64,000 bases of DNA from WVYX01 sp039586815 (lineage in GTDB: Bacteria > Gemmatimonadota > Gemmatimonadetes > Gemmatimonadales > GWC2-71-9), in contig JBDHJR010000013.1 of the NCBI GenBank assembly GCA_039586815.1, positions 1-64,000 on the forward strand, written 5' to 3'. The position numbers were made by a program, and so were the translations under genes. Below the pieces are notes generated by a model. The model saw only the letters and a program-made list of their open reading frames with translations. It was not told the DNA's origin and did no database searches. This document shows, piece after piece, positions 49,799 to 58,821 of the stretch (the stretch's first letter is position 1; each line of letters starts with the position of its first letter).

Positions 49799-52146
49799 TT
49801 CTTGTAATCAGGTTCCTTGCTGATGTTGTCCATTGCATCGAGGGTCAGCAGGTTGGGCAGCCGGTTCTCGTCGAAGAACGGGATGAACACCGATCCCTGG
49901 GGCGGCTTGCCCCGGCCGTCCACCATGGCGGGCAGCTCGAGCGTGCCGCGCCGGCTCGCCACCCTCACTCTCGTGCCCGTCGAGACACCCAGGCGCTGTG
50001 CGTCGGCTCGATTGATCTCCACGTAGCCCTCGCTGACTGCCTGGTGCAGTTGCGGCACACGCCGCGTCATGGAGCCGGTGTGCCAGTGCTCCAGCACGCG
50101 GCCGGTGCACAGCCAGAAGGGGTACTCGTCGTCGGGCGACTCGGCTGGCGGGTGCCACGGCCGCAGCCAGAAGGCAGCCTTCTCGCCGTAGCCCTTTGCC
50201 TTATAGAAGTGCACGCCGCGGCTCTTCTGCACGTACGGGTCGTAACCGGCGGCGTAGCGGTAGCGGGTTTCCACTCCGTCTACCACGGGCCACAGCATCC
50301 CGCGCGTCTCCTTGAGCTGCTCGTAGGAGGCCACGTCCTTTCCGAGGCCGAGGGTGAAGCTGCGGTACTCCTCGTACATCGGCTCGTGCCAGTCGTCTTC
50401 CGGCCAGGGGAAGAGGTGCTCCATCCCCATGCGCTTTGCCACCTGGACGATCTGCCACGCATCCTCGGTCGCCTCGCCCGGTGGGTCCACCGCCTTGTGC
50501 CAGTGTTGTGTGCGGCGCTCGGAGTTGCCGAACACGCCCTCGCGTTCCACCCACGCCGCCGAGGGCAGCACCAGATCGGCCACTTCGGTTGTGGGTGTGG
50601 GATAGATGTCGCTCACCACCAGGAAGCGACCGTCGCCGGGCTCGCGCTGGATGCGGTTCAAGTTGGGGATGCTGACCCACGGGTTGGTGGTCTGCGTCCA
50701 CATCACCTTCACGTCGCCCCGCATGAACGCCCGGAACATGTCCATCGTGTGGTAGCCGGGCCGCGGCGGGATGGTGCCCGCGGGCACTCCCCAGATCTCT
50801 TCGGCCTTGGCGCGGTGCTCCGCGTTCATCACCACCATGTCGGCCGGGAGCCGGTGGGCCAGCGTGCCTACCTCGCGCACGGTGCCGCAAGCCGAGGGCT
50901 GACCCGTGAGGCTGAACGGGTTGGCTCCGGGGCGGGAGATCTTGCCGGTTAGCAGGTGCAGGTCGGTGATGAGGTTGTTCATCCAGGTGCCGCGCGTGTG
51001 CTGGTTCACGCCCATGCACCAGAGGCTCACCGTGCCCCGGCCGGAGTCGCCGTAGATGTCGGCCAGCATGTGGATCTGCTGGACCGGCACGCCCGATATC
51101 TCGCTCACCCGCTCCGGCGTGTAGTCGGCCAGGAACCGCTCCAGCTCGCGGAGCGAAGAGTCGCGCCCCTGGTCGCGGAACAGGTAGCGCTCTGCCGGTC
51201 CGGCCGACGGGTCGGTGGCGAGGCCGTCCTCGCCCCAGCTGCCGTAGCCGATCCGGTCGAGATCCTCGATACCGCGCTTGAAGACCACGTTTTCACGCAG
51301 AAACGCCTGGTTCACCTTGCCATCGCGCACCAGCAGGTGGAGGATGCCGTTCGCCAGCGCGAGGTCGCTACCCGGCACGAATTCCACGTACATGTCGGCG
51401 TAGTCGGTGCTCGGCGTGTGGCGCGTTGCTATGTCGATGATGCGCACGCTGGGGTTGGCGCGCTTGTTGGCGAGGATGCGGGAGAAAAGCACCGGATGCA
51501 TCTCCGCCATGTTGTTGCCCCACAGGACGAAGTCGTCACCGGCCTCGAAGTCCTCGTAGCAGCCCATTGGCTCGTCGCTCTGGAACTGCGTCATGAAGCC
51601 GGTCACGGCGGATGCCATGCACAAGCGCGCGTTGGGCTCCACGTTGTTGCTGCGCATGCCGCCGCGGAACCACTTCGTTGCGGCGTAACCGTCGAAGATC
51701 GTCCACTGGCCCGATCCGTAAATGGCCACCGACTCGGGTCCGTGCTGCTCGAGCGCCTCCCTGTACTTGGAGGCAACGAGATCGAGCGCCTCGTCCCACG
51801 AGATCCTCTCCCAGCCCCGGCCGTTGCGCAGCATGGGGTACTCGAGGCGGTCCTCACCGTACAGCATGCCGGGCAGATGGTACCCTTTGACGCATAGCAG
51901 GCCGCGGTTCACTGGGCTCTTGACGTCACCACGTACCGCCATGACGCGCCCGTCCTTCACGCCCACCTCGACCCCGCATCCCGTGCCGCAGTAGCGGCAC
52001 GGCGCCTTGCTCCAGGCCAGGTCGGCGTCGGTGAGCCCGTCCCCAGCGCCGCGCAGGCGCTCGGCCGCTTCGCGGTCGGCGCACGAGAAGGCCGCGATGC
52101 CGGCAGTCGTGGCACCCAGGGTCTCGAGGAACTTCCTGCGTTTCAT
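49771..52146 (-). CDS. napA: Periplasmic nitrate reductase catalytic subunit NapA
   Basis: 791 residues from ATG 52146. Tat signal RRKFLETLGATTAG. 4Fe-4S ligands C50, C53, C57 and C85 (CRYCGTGCG .. LLCVKG). The Mo ligand is C176 in PNARLCMASA, and NMAEMHPVLFSR and GVNQHTRGTWMNNL are NapA/NasC family signatures; the Tat signal and partner NapB decide for NapA. It reduces nitrate to nitrite in the periplasm with bis-MGD. The gene is 10 bases downstream of the octaheme gene and overlaps napB. No napC, napD, napG or napH lies in the window, so electrons probably come through the Rieske/b/octaheme genes. Confidence 0.95.
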   Translation of the reverse strand: MKRRKFLETLGATTAGIAAFSCADREAAERLRGAGDGLTDADLAWSKAPCRYCGTGCGVEVGVKDGRVMAVRGDVKSPVNRGLLCVKGYHLPGMLYGEDRLEYPMLRNGRGWERISWDEALDLVASKYREALEQHGPESVAIYGSGQWTIFDGYAATKWFRGGMRSNNVEPNARLCMASAVTGFMTQFQSDEPMGCYEDFEAGDDFVLWGNNMAEMHPVLFSRILANKRANPSVRIIDIATRHTPSTDYADMYVEFVPGSDLALANGILHLLVRDGKVNQAFLRENVVFKRGIEDLDRIGYGSWGEDGLATDPSAGPAERYLFRDQGRDSSLRELERFLADYTPERVSEISGVPVQQIHMLADIYGDSGRGTVSLWCMGVNQHTRGTWMNNLITDLHLLTGKISRPGANPFSLTGQPSACGTVREVGTLAHRLPADMVVMNAEHRAKAEEIWGVPAGTIPPRPGYHTMDMFRAFMRGDVKVMWTQTTNPWVSIPNLNRIQREPGDGRFLVVSDIYPTPTTEVADLVLPSAAWVEREGVFGNSERRTQHWHKAVDPPGEATEDAWQIVQVAKRMGMEHLFPWPEDDWHEPMYEEYRSFTLGLGKDVASYEQLKETRGMLWPVVDGVETRYRYAAGYDPYVQKSRGVHFYKAKGYGEKAAFWLRPWHPPAESPDDEYPFWLCTGRVLEHWHTGSMTRRVPQLHQAVSEGYVEINRADAQRLGVSTGTRVRVASRRGTLELPAMVDGRGKPPQGSVFIPFFDENRLPNLLTLDAMDNISKEPDYKKCAVRVERV

Positions 52147-52156
52147 GACGACTCTC

Positions 52157-53788
52157 CTAGCGCCCGTAGCGGCGCTCCATCTCGCGGCGGATCTGCTCGG
52201 CCTGTGCCTCTGCCCCTTCCTGGAACCAGAGGTGCTCGGGCCGCGCCAGGACTCCATCGATCACCGCGGCGACCGCCCGGGCGCGAGTGCGCTGGCCCGT
52301 TTGCATGGCGTGGTCCACGATCTCTCTCGCCTGCGGGATCAGCTCCATGTAGAAGCGCTCAGCGACTTCGTACATGCCGTGCCAGTGCGTGTAGTCGGGT
52401 GCCATCATCGAGGCTCCGTGCCGCGCGCGCCGGCCCTCGTGGTGCCACAGGTAGAACCAGGTCCACTCGATCTCCTCGTCGAACTGAGTGGGCGTGCGGA
52501 GATCGTTCGACAGCAAGGCTCCCATGATCGCGAGGCCCGGCTTGGCGAACTTCTCGTTGTACAGGATGACGAGGTCGTCGTACTGGGTGTAGAAGGAGTT
52601 GACGTAGTCGTCGGTGTGGCAGTGCGAGCACACTTCCTTCATCCGGTCGCGCTTCTGCTCGGCCGAGTCGTGTATCAGGCTGCGGCGCGTCTCGGGATCG
52701 GTCTCCGTCACGATCTCGTGGTTCACATCGGTGTCCATCACGCGGCTCACGGCCGGGCGGTTGGTCCACGAGATGCGCTCGCCCGGATCGTGCGTGATGC
52801 GGCCGCCGTTGCGGATGTTACCCGACATGTGGCAAGTGGCGCAGGTCGGGGCCGCGGCGTAGTCCACGCCCAGCACCCAGCGCTCCGCATCCAGGTTCAG
52901 GTCGTCCTTGAGGTCGCGGTACGCGATGCCGTGCTTCGACTCCTCGTAGATCTCCTTCTGCGGGTGGTCCGGCCCCAGGTGACACTTGCCGCAGTTCTCC
53001 GGCTGACGGGCGCGCCGCGGCGAGAAATCGTGGCGGCTGTGACACGCGGTGCACGAGCCTCGCGTTCCGTCGAGGTTGAGCCGGCCGATTCCCGTGTTGG
53101 GCCAGGTCCCGGGGTGCAGCAGGGGACGTCCCTCCTCGTCGCGCACGATCATCGATACCGCGTCGAGGTTCGTGGGCAGCCCGTCTGCATCCGGTTGCAG
53201 GTCATCCACGTTGATCATGCCGCCATCGGTCGACTGAAACGCCACCTTGGAGCCGTGGCACTGCTGGCAACCAGAGAAGGCGCTGGCAAAGCCGTTCACC
53301 GCATCCACCGACTTGCCCGGCGTCGGCGAATGGGGATTGAACATCATGCGCGCCCCCTCGACCGTCTCCGCCAGGAAGTTGTCGAGCGACGCGAGGATGT
53401 TGCCGCCGGCGGCGTGGTGGCTCTGGGCGAACTCGTCAGCCTCGTGATCGTGGCACCGCGCGCAATCGCCCGGCGTCACGATTGTCGCGATCTGCTCCCC
53501 GTGGTGCAGGTAACTGTCGGCTTCCTCGCGCGCTGCCTGGTGGCACTCAACGCACCCCACGCCCTTCTCGGCGTGCGTGCTTCCCTCCCAATGCGCGACG
53601 ATGCCGGGATTCTCCTCGGCATGGCATTCCACGCACTCGCGCGACGATGCCGGTACGGAGACGTGCGGGGGTCGGATCCCCGCTTCCTCGGCCTTTCGAG
53701 CCGTCTCCATCCACTGCACCAGCACCAGGGAGAGCAGGAACAGCCCGCCCAGGGCGGCAATCACGATCCGCTTGGTCTCGAGACTCAT
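52157..53788 (-). CDS. Membrane-anchored octaheme cytochrome c, HAO-type
   Basis: 543 residues. One uncleaved N-terminal helix (about 8-26) anchors it. Eight CxxCH start at C52, C79, C109, C174, C246, C266, C316 and C387; the 20-residue gap between sites 5 and 6 and LGPDHPQKEIYEESKHG after site 6 match the HAO family. MMAPDYTHWHGMYEV (463-477) holds Y466, the candidate for the Tyr that crosslinks to the P460 heme in ammonia oxidisers. In several bacteria relatives lacking that crosslink reduce nitrite or hydroxylamine to ammonium. It lies seven bases after cytochrome b and ten before napA, inside one operon. Direction of catalysis (reduction) is inferred from napA. Confidence 0.9.
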   Translation of the reverse strand: MSLETKRIVIAALGGLFLLSLVLVQWMETARKAEEAGIRPPHVSVPASSRECVECHAEENPGIVAHWEGSTHAEKGVGCVECHQAAREEADSYLHHGEQIATIVTPGDCARCHDHEADEFAQSHHAAGGNILASLDNFLAETVEGARMMFNPHSPTPGKSVDAVNGFASAFSGCQQCHGSKVAFQSTDGGMINVDDLQPDADGLPTNLDAVSMIVRDEEGRPLLHPGTWPNTGIGRLNLDGTRGSCTACHSRHDFSPRRARQPENCGKCHLGPDHPQKEIYEESKHGIAYRDLKDDLNLDAERWVLGVDYAAAPTCATCHMSGNIRNGGRITHDPGERISWTNRPAVSRVMDTDVNHEIVTETDPETRRSLIHDSAEQKRDRMKEVCSHCHTDDYVNSFYTQYDDLVILYNEKFAKPGLAIMGALLSNDLRTPTQFDEEIEWTWFYLWHHEGRRARHGASMMAPDYTHWHGMYEVAERFYMELIPQAREIVDHAMQTGQRTRARAVAAVIDGVLARPEHLWFQEGAEAQAEQIRREMERRYGR

Positions 53789-53795
53789 GTCTACC

Positions 53796-54845
53796 TCAGT
53801 GTCTGACGACGGCTTCCCACACCGTCATGCCGATGATCGTGAGGGCACCGATGATACCCACCCACACGCTGGCTTCCTGGAATCGCGTGTGCTTCCGGAT
53901 CCATCCGTCGATGAAGGGCCATGCGAACATGACGAACACGATGAAGCCCATGCTCAGCACGGCAGCCGTGCCGCTGAACAGCTTGAGCCAACGGAATGCA
54001 ACGTAGAAGAACCACTCCGGCTTGATGATCTCCGGGGTCTGCAACGGGTTGGCCTGCGGCCCCAGGGTGGCAGGCAGGATCGTCGCCAACGCGCTGAGCA
54101 GCACCATCAGCACCAGGCCGATGATCAACTCCGTGTACAGGTGGTCCGGGAAGAAGTTGAAGGTCTTGGGCGACCCCGTCTCCTCGTCCTTGAAGCGGAA
54201 CTCGGTGACGCCCTGCATGCGGATGACGGCGATGTGCAGGGCGACGAGCAGTGTGATCGTGACGGGGAGGATTGCGGCGTGCAGCACGAAGAAGCGCGAC
54301 AGAGTGGACTGGTTGTAGGCGTCACCCGCCAGCATCATCCGCTTGAGGAACCCGCCGATCACGGGAATGGTGTCGGTGATGTTGGCGCCGACCGTGGCAC
54401 CCCAGAAGCTCAGCTGCTCGTATACCAGGCTGTACCCGGTGAAGCCGGTCATCAGCGTGCAGAACAACAGGCACATCCCCACCAGCCAGTTGATCTCGCG
54501 CGGTTTGCGGTACGCGCCCGTGAAGAACACCCGGATCTGGTGCATGATCACCGCTACGATCATCAGCGTGGCGCCCCACTTGTGCACGCTGCGGACGTAC
54601 CAGCCGAACGACACGTCACGCGTGATGGCCTCCACCGACTGGTAGGCGGTGGCGGGAGAGGCCTCGTAATAGAAGGCCAGCAGGATCCCGGTGAAGATCT
54701 GGACGACGAACAGGTATGCCGGTGTCCCGCCGAGGGCGAACCACCAGCGCTTCAAGTGATAAGGGACCGGCTCGTTGGTGAGCTCGCGGAACTGCTGCCC
54801 GGTCACGGGCAGGCGGTCGCCGAACCAGCGTCCCACGGCGCTCAT
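53796..54845 (-). CDS. Cytochrome b of a bc-type quinol oxidising complex
   Basis: 349 residues with about eight membrane helices, fused like mitochondrial-type cytochrome b though shorter. Heme b ligands are H88/H102 and H189/H204, fourteen residues between the second pair as in b6. The Qo-site PEWY appears as PEWF (276-279), a change seen in some low-potential menaquinol complexes. LSFWGATV and GNQST-like YNQSTLSRFF surround the hemes. It follows the Rieske gene by 12 bases and precedes the octaheme gene by seven. There is no cytochrome c1; the octaheme subunit probably takes that place. Confidence 0.92.
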   Translation of the reverse strand: MSAVGRWFGDRLPVTGQQFRELTNEPVPYHLKRWWFALGGTPAYLFVVQIFTGILLAFYYEASPATAYQSVEAITRDVSFGWYVRSVHKWGATLMIVAVIMHQIRVFFTGAYRKPREINWLVGMCLLFCTLMTGFTGYSLVYEQLSFWGATVGANITDTIPVIGGFLKRMMLAGDAYNQSTLSRFFVLHAAILPVTITLLVALHIAVIRMQGVTEFRFKDEETGSPKTFNFFPDHLYTELIIGLVLMVLLSALATILPATLGPQANPLQTPEIIKPEWFFYVAFRWLKLFSGTAAVLSMGFIVFVMFAWPFIDGWIRKHTRFQEASVWVGIIGALTIIGMTVWEAVVRH

Positions 54846-54857
54846 CGGGAACCGCCG

Positions 54858-55475
54858 CTAGGCATGGGAATCGCGGCCTGCCCGAGGTCGGCAACCAAGG
54901 CAGGGGTCGTGCCCCGGCGCGCTGATGGCCGTGTCCTCTCGAATGACCTCGGCTGCGCTCGCGAATTGTGGTGGCGGAACTGCGATGTGCAGGTTCCCGC
55001 TCTCGACCTTGAGGCCGTAACGCGGCAGGAACTGTCCCGCTTCGCCAGGCGGGCCGGCTGTGGCTCTGCCGGTGGGATCGAAGACGCCGTTGTGGCAGGG
55101 GCAGAAGAACCGGTTATTCTGCCCCTCCCACCGCACCTGGCAGCCGAGGTGCGGACAGGTGCTGGACAGCGCGATGAAGTCGTCGGCGTCGCCGTTGCGC
55201 TCGCGCCGCGTGATGTTGATTGTCTCGCCGGAGGGACCGCGGTACCGGATGGCCTGACCCACCTCCACCCCAGCGACCTCGGTCACGAACTGCCACATGA
55301 CCTCACCGGTCCGGGCGGGATAGAGGAACCGGCCGGCAACCACGGCAAACGCACCGTAGCCTCCCACCAGGCCCGCCGCCATGGCCGCGCGCGAGGCATT
55401 TCTCAGGAACTCTCGCCGGTCGGAACCGTCGGAGGGCTGTGCAGGCCCGCTCCGCTCGTCATCCACCATGCTCAT
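54858..55475 (-). CDS. Rieske iron-sulfur protein
   Basis: 205 residues. Tat signal DRREFLRNASRA with a hydrophobic helix (about 30-50) that stays as anchor. The 2Fe-2S ligands are C107/H109 in CPHLGC and C125/H128 in CPCHNG, with C112 and C127 placed for the usual disulfide. GPPGEAG forms the loop near the cluster. The tail is longer than usual and ends in a DPCLGC pair of cysteines of unknown use. It is the first gene of the operon, and takes electrons from menaquinol at the Qo site of cytochrome b. Confidence 0.93.
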   Translation of the reverse strand: MSMVDDERSGPAQPSDGSDRREFLRNASRAAMAAGLVGGYGAFAVVAGRFLYPARTGEVMWQFVTEVAGVEVGQAIRYRGPSGETINITRRERNGDADDFIALSSTCPHLGCQVRWEGQNNRFFCPCHNGVFDPTGRATAGPPGEAGQFLPRYGLKVESGNLHIAVPPPQFASAAEVIREDTAISAPGHDPCLGCRPRAGRDSHA

Positions 55476-55640
55476 CCTCTCCCCGGTACTGCCCGGCCAC
55501 GAGCCGTGGCACGATGAGATGGACAGGCGACCGCATCCGAAGTAACATCACGCTAATCACATCTCGCGATGAGAAATTGCCGCGCGGTTCGGCCCGAGTC
55601 AACTCCGCGCGCCGAGTCTTTCCGCTCTTGGGAGGTGGGG

Positions 55641-56891
55641 ATGTCAAGATGTGAGCGACTCCGCCGTACGCCAGGCGTCGTCTTGCCGGCCGCGCTCCTT
55701 CTCCTGCTGTGTCTCCCGGCTGCGCTACTCGCCCAGGACGAGCAGAAGTACCCGACGTTCCGGTTCGACGGGCAACTCCGGCTGCGCAGTGAGGCCGACG
55801 GCCGAACGGTCGGCACGAACCCCGACTTCGCGACGCTCTCGCGCATACGCTTCGGCGTCCGCGCGGACCTGCTCGACTGGATCGACGTGTACCTCCAGCT
55901 GCAGGACGCACGCGCGTGGGGCATCGAGACCAACACCCTGGTCGATGCCAGTGCAGACCTGTTCGACATGCATCAGGGGTACGTGGACCTCGGAGCCAAG
56001 GAAACGTTTACCGGGCGGCTCGGTCGGCAGGAGATGCCGCTGGCGGACGAGCGGCTGGTGGGCGCCGTGGGGTGGAGCAACACCGGACGGTCGTTCGACG
56101 GAGTCCGTGCATTCGGCAAGGACGGCGGGATCGGGTGGACGGCGTTCGTGATGAACGTGGCCGAGCGCGACTCCGTGCTGGCCGTGGGCCTCGATCCCCA
56201 GCTGAACCAGGGCGTGTACGACGACGGCTGGCTGATCGGCGGGTTTGCCTCCGGGGAGTATGGTGACGTGACGACCGAGGTGACCGCCGTGTACGATCGC
56301 AAGGCGGCCACCCCCGAGTCGTACACGGTGAACCTGCGGCTGCACGGCCGCTCGGGCGTGTTCATCTACGATGCGGCGGGGGCCTACCAGTTCGGCCCGG
56401 ACCGCGGCGCGTGGTTCGCCAGTGGCAAGGCGGGTGTAGCGGTCGGCAAGGGTACGGTGGCACTGCAACTGGATTACCTGTCGGGCAACGCGGACCCGGC
56501 CGACACGCAAACGAAGGCCTTCAATACGCTGTACGCCACGAACCACAAGTTCTACGGCTACATGGACTACTTCCTGTTCATCCCGCGACAGCTCGACAAG
56601 GCGGGGCTGGTGGATGCCGTTCTGCGGGGCTCGCTCATCACTTCGGCGAATACCTCCGTGCGGCTCGACCTGCACCGCTTCCGCACCGCCCAGGAGCGTA
56701 ACGGACTCAAGAACCTGGGCACTGAGATCGACCTGGTGGGCAACTGGCGCGTTGCCAAGCCCGCGAGCTTGCAGGCGGGTGTTGCGGCGTACGTGCCGGA
56801 AGAGCTGATGACGCAGCTGTTCCCGGCGTTCGCGGGCGGAGAGAGCACGACCTGGTGGGGCTACGTGCAGCTCACCGTGAACTGGCCGTGA
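55641..56891 (+). CDS. Outer-membrane porin of the alginate-export type
   Basis: 416 residues from ATG 55641, chosen for GGAGGT five bases upstream. Signal peptide ends at ALLAQ. The mature protein is an alternating beta-barrel with the RLRSEADGRT, SRIRFGVRADLLDWIDVYLQLQDARAW, FTGRLGRQEMPLADERLVG series of the alginate_exp (PF13372) family and an aromatic C terminus (VQLTVNWP). Some members pass charged solutes. It is divergent from the Rieske-octaheme-nap operon; the 165 bases between (55476-55640) must hold both promoters. A role in nitrate or nitrite passage is conceivable but unsupported by specific motifs. Confidence 0.8.
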   Translation: MSRCERLRRTPGVVLPAALLLLLCLPAALLAQDEQKYPTFRFDGQLRLRSEADGRTVGTNPDFATLSRIRFGVRADLLDWIDVYLQLQDARAWGIETNTLVDASADLFDMHQGYVDLGAKETFTGRLGRQEMPLADERLVGAVGWSNTGRSFDGVRAFGKDGGIGWTAFVMNVAERDSVLAVGLDPQLNQGVYDDGWLIGGFASGEYGDVTTEVTAVYDRKAATPESYTVNLRLHGRSGVFIYDAAGAYQFGPDRGAWFASGKAGVAVGKGTVALQLDYLSGNADPADTQTKAFNTLYATNHKFYGYMDYFLFIPRQLDKAGLVDAVLRGSLITSANTSVRLDLHRFRTAQERNGLKNLGTEIDLVGNWRVAKPASLQAGVAAYVPEELMTQLFPAFAGGESTTWWGYVQLTVNWP

Positions 56892-56966
56892 AGATCGCCT
56901 AGCGCAGCCCCACCGTTCCTTTCACTGAGGCGAACAGCTTGGCGGAGTCGTACCCGTAGGGCTCGG

Positions 56967-58667
56967 CTAGGGGCTTGCCCGGGGCGATTCGTCCGTTCTG
57001 CCGTCCGAGTACAGTCCCACGATCTTCACGGCGCGGCCCGACTCGTCGAACTCGATCTGCATGCGGAACGTCTTGGTGGATTCGAGTGCGAACAGGTCCG
57101 GTCCCAGAGGGATCATGCGCGTCTCCGTGGTGGAGCCCTCCCGCCAGTACACGAGCCCGCCGTCCTTCAGCTCGATGTGGCGTGGGCCGTACACGCCTTC
57201 GCAGGCGCGCATCTCTTCCTGCGACAGCACGACCGGCTTGGTATCCAGGCCCACGTGCAGCCACTCGACGCGCGGCTGGAGCCTCCCCGCCTGGGCGGAG
57301 TCCAGCAAGAGAGCCTGGCGGTAGCTGTCGAGCGCCCGCTGGTAGTCGCCCGCACCGGTGTAGCCCTGAGCCAGGTCCGCCCAGGCGTATGCCGAAGGGG
57401 AGCGCTCCACCTCGGCCGTTAGCATTGCGATGGCCGCATCGAACTGTCGGAGGCCGATGAGGTAGTCTGCCAGTGAGCCGATCTGCCGCCGCACGATGCT
57501 GTCGGGTTGCTGCTCGACGAACGCGCTGTAGACGCGCAGTCCGGCCTCGACTCCCTCATCGCGGAATGCTTGCCGCATCTCTATCTGTGCCAGCCGGCCT
57601 GGATCATCCCACCGCGGGTAGTCCAGGTCGTGGACGGCGTAGTGAGTGTCGTCGAAGAAGAACGAGACCAGATCGTCGGCGATAGCGAGGCCGTTCTCGC
57701 TGTTGGTGAAGTAGACCAACCCTCCGTCCTCGGCCGGGTATCCGATCACGTAGGCGCGGAAGTCTCCGTTGTCGCCCCAATGCCAGATCGCGGTTCCGCG
57801 CGCCGTCCGCTGCAAGCCCCAGCCGAGCCCCCAGTAGAGGTGGGGCACCAGCGAGTCGTTGGTCCACTTCTGCGACTGTGCCGTGAGCATGGCCTCGTAA
57901 GTGGCCGGCTCGAGTCCCTCGCCCGTCAGCATAGCCGCCAGGAAGCGCGCGTAGTCGACCGCGGTCGTGTGCAGGGTAGCCGCCGCGTGTCCCTGCTCCG
58001 GCCTACTCTTGGAGTTGGGGGTGCCGACCACACCATGCCCCGTTGCCGAGAGTTCGTCGTACGCGTCAAGCCACACGTAGCTGCTCTGGGTCATGTTCAG
58101 TGGCTCGAACACCTCGCGGCGCATCAGCTCGCTCAAGCCGATGCCGGTCTTCTCCGCGATCGCCCGCTGCAGGAACCCGAAACCCTCTCCCGAATAGCCC
58201 CATTGCGTGCCCGGATCCCGCACCATGTTGAGCGGCGTGCCGCCCCAGTTGGGAAGTCCCGTCATGTGGGAAAGCACCATGCGGGTGGTGATCTTCTGGG
58301 CCCGCTCGTCGTGCGCCAGCCGGTCGTACTCCAGGCTGCTCCACAGGGGCTCGTCCAGGTCCCACTCTCCCCGCTCTACCAGGCGCAGCACGGCGTAGGC
58401 GAACGCTGGCTTGCTGAGTGACGCCGCCTCGAAGATGGTGTGGTCGGTTACGGGCTCGCCGGACTCCGCGTGCTTGACCCCGAAGGCACCGTGCCATGCC
58501 ACCGCCCCCGACTCGACGGTGGCGATGCTGAGGCCGGGGATCTGGGCCTTGTCCATCAGGGAGCGGACCTGGTGCTCCGCCTCGGCGGTGGTCTGCGCTG
58601 CAAGCTCGCCGTAGCCAGCGGTGAGCGCGGCGGTGATAAGCAGTGTGCTGATGCGTCTGGTACCCAT
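56967..58667 (-). CDS. Class C beta-lactamase-like serine hydrolase with TPR-like tail, probable 3' frameshift
   Basis: 566 residues in the annotated frame. Signal peptide to about 25. The S12 active site shows SLSK (nucleophile Ser and Lys) near 97-100 and a Tyr motif YSGEGFG near 168; HWGDNGDFRAYV is the third motif. Residues about 410-465 contain two TPR-like helical pairs (AYAWADLAQGYTGAGDYQRALDSYRQ). The frame stops at 56967. In another frame the minus strand continues from about 57000 to 56899 with very GC-rich third positions (..RIAPGKPLAEPYGYD .. KGTVGLR, stop 56899), so a one-base deletion or insertion near 57000 probably cuts off about 30 residues. Peptidase or esterase substrate unknown. 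Confidence 0.82.
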   Translation of the reverse strand: MGTRRISTLLITAALTAGYGELAAQTTAEAEHQVRSLMDKAQIPGLSIATVESGAVAWHGAFGVKHAESGEPVTDHTIFEAASLSKPAFAYAVLRLVERGEWDLDEPLWSSLEYDRLAHDERAQKITTRMVLSHMTGLPNWGGTPLNMVRDPGTQWGYSGEGFGFLQRAIAEKTGIGLSELMRREVFEPLNMTQSSYVWLDAYDELSATGHGVVGTPNSKSRPEQGHAAATLHTTAVDYARFLAAMLTGEGLEPATYEAMLTAQSQKWTNDSLVPHLYWGLGWGLQRTARGTAIWHWGDNGDFRAYVIGYPAEDGGLVYFTNSENGLAIADDLVSFFFDDTHYAVHDLDYPRWDDPGRLAQIEMRQAFRDEGVEAGLRVYSAFVEQQPDSIVRRQIGSLADYLIGLRQFDAAIAMLTAEVERSPSAYAWADLAQGYTGAGDYQRALDSYRQALLLDSAQAGRLQPRVEWLHVGLDTKPVVLSQEEMRACEGVYGPRHIELKDGGLVYWREGSTTETRMIPLGPDLFALESTKTFRMQIEFDESGRAVKIVGLYSDGRTDESPRASP

Positions 58668-58821
58668 GTTCTCCTCCCGACCTCGATCGTGGTCCTAGAA
58701 GGTTTGACGGGATTCGCCCGCAGAAGGTTTCGGTCCTCGCGGGCGCCGTCGGCGCCAACCTGCTAGCTTAGCTCTCCGAATCCGTATCCCTACTCAATCG
58801 CACTGCAGTTGGAGGCGGCAC

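Noticed and set aside
49205..53788. Reading the octaheme as a nitrifier-type hydroxylamine oxidase
   Set aside because: There is no ammonia monooxygenase or c554/cM552 gene nearby and the gene is locked in an operon with napA; nitrate and nitrite reduction fits better, though direction cannot be proved from sequence.
52007..55517. Long plus-strand frames opposite the octaheme, cytochrome b and Rieske genes
   Set aside because: His/Arg-rich shadows of heme and membrane genes without domains.
55476..55640. FNR, NarL or NnrR operator upstream of the nitrate operon
   Set aside because: I found no TTGAT-N4-ATCAA-like pair; the weak CATC/GATG palindrome is too short to call.
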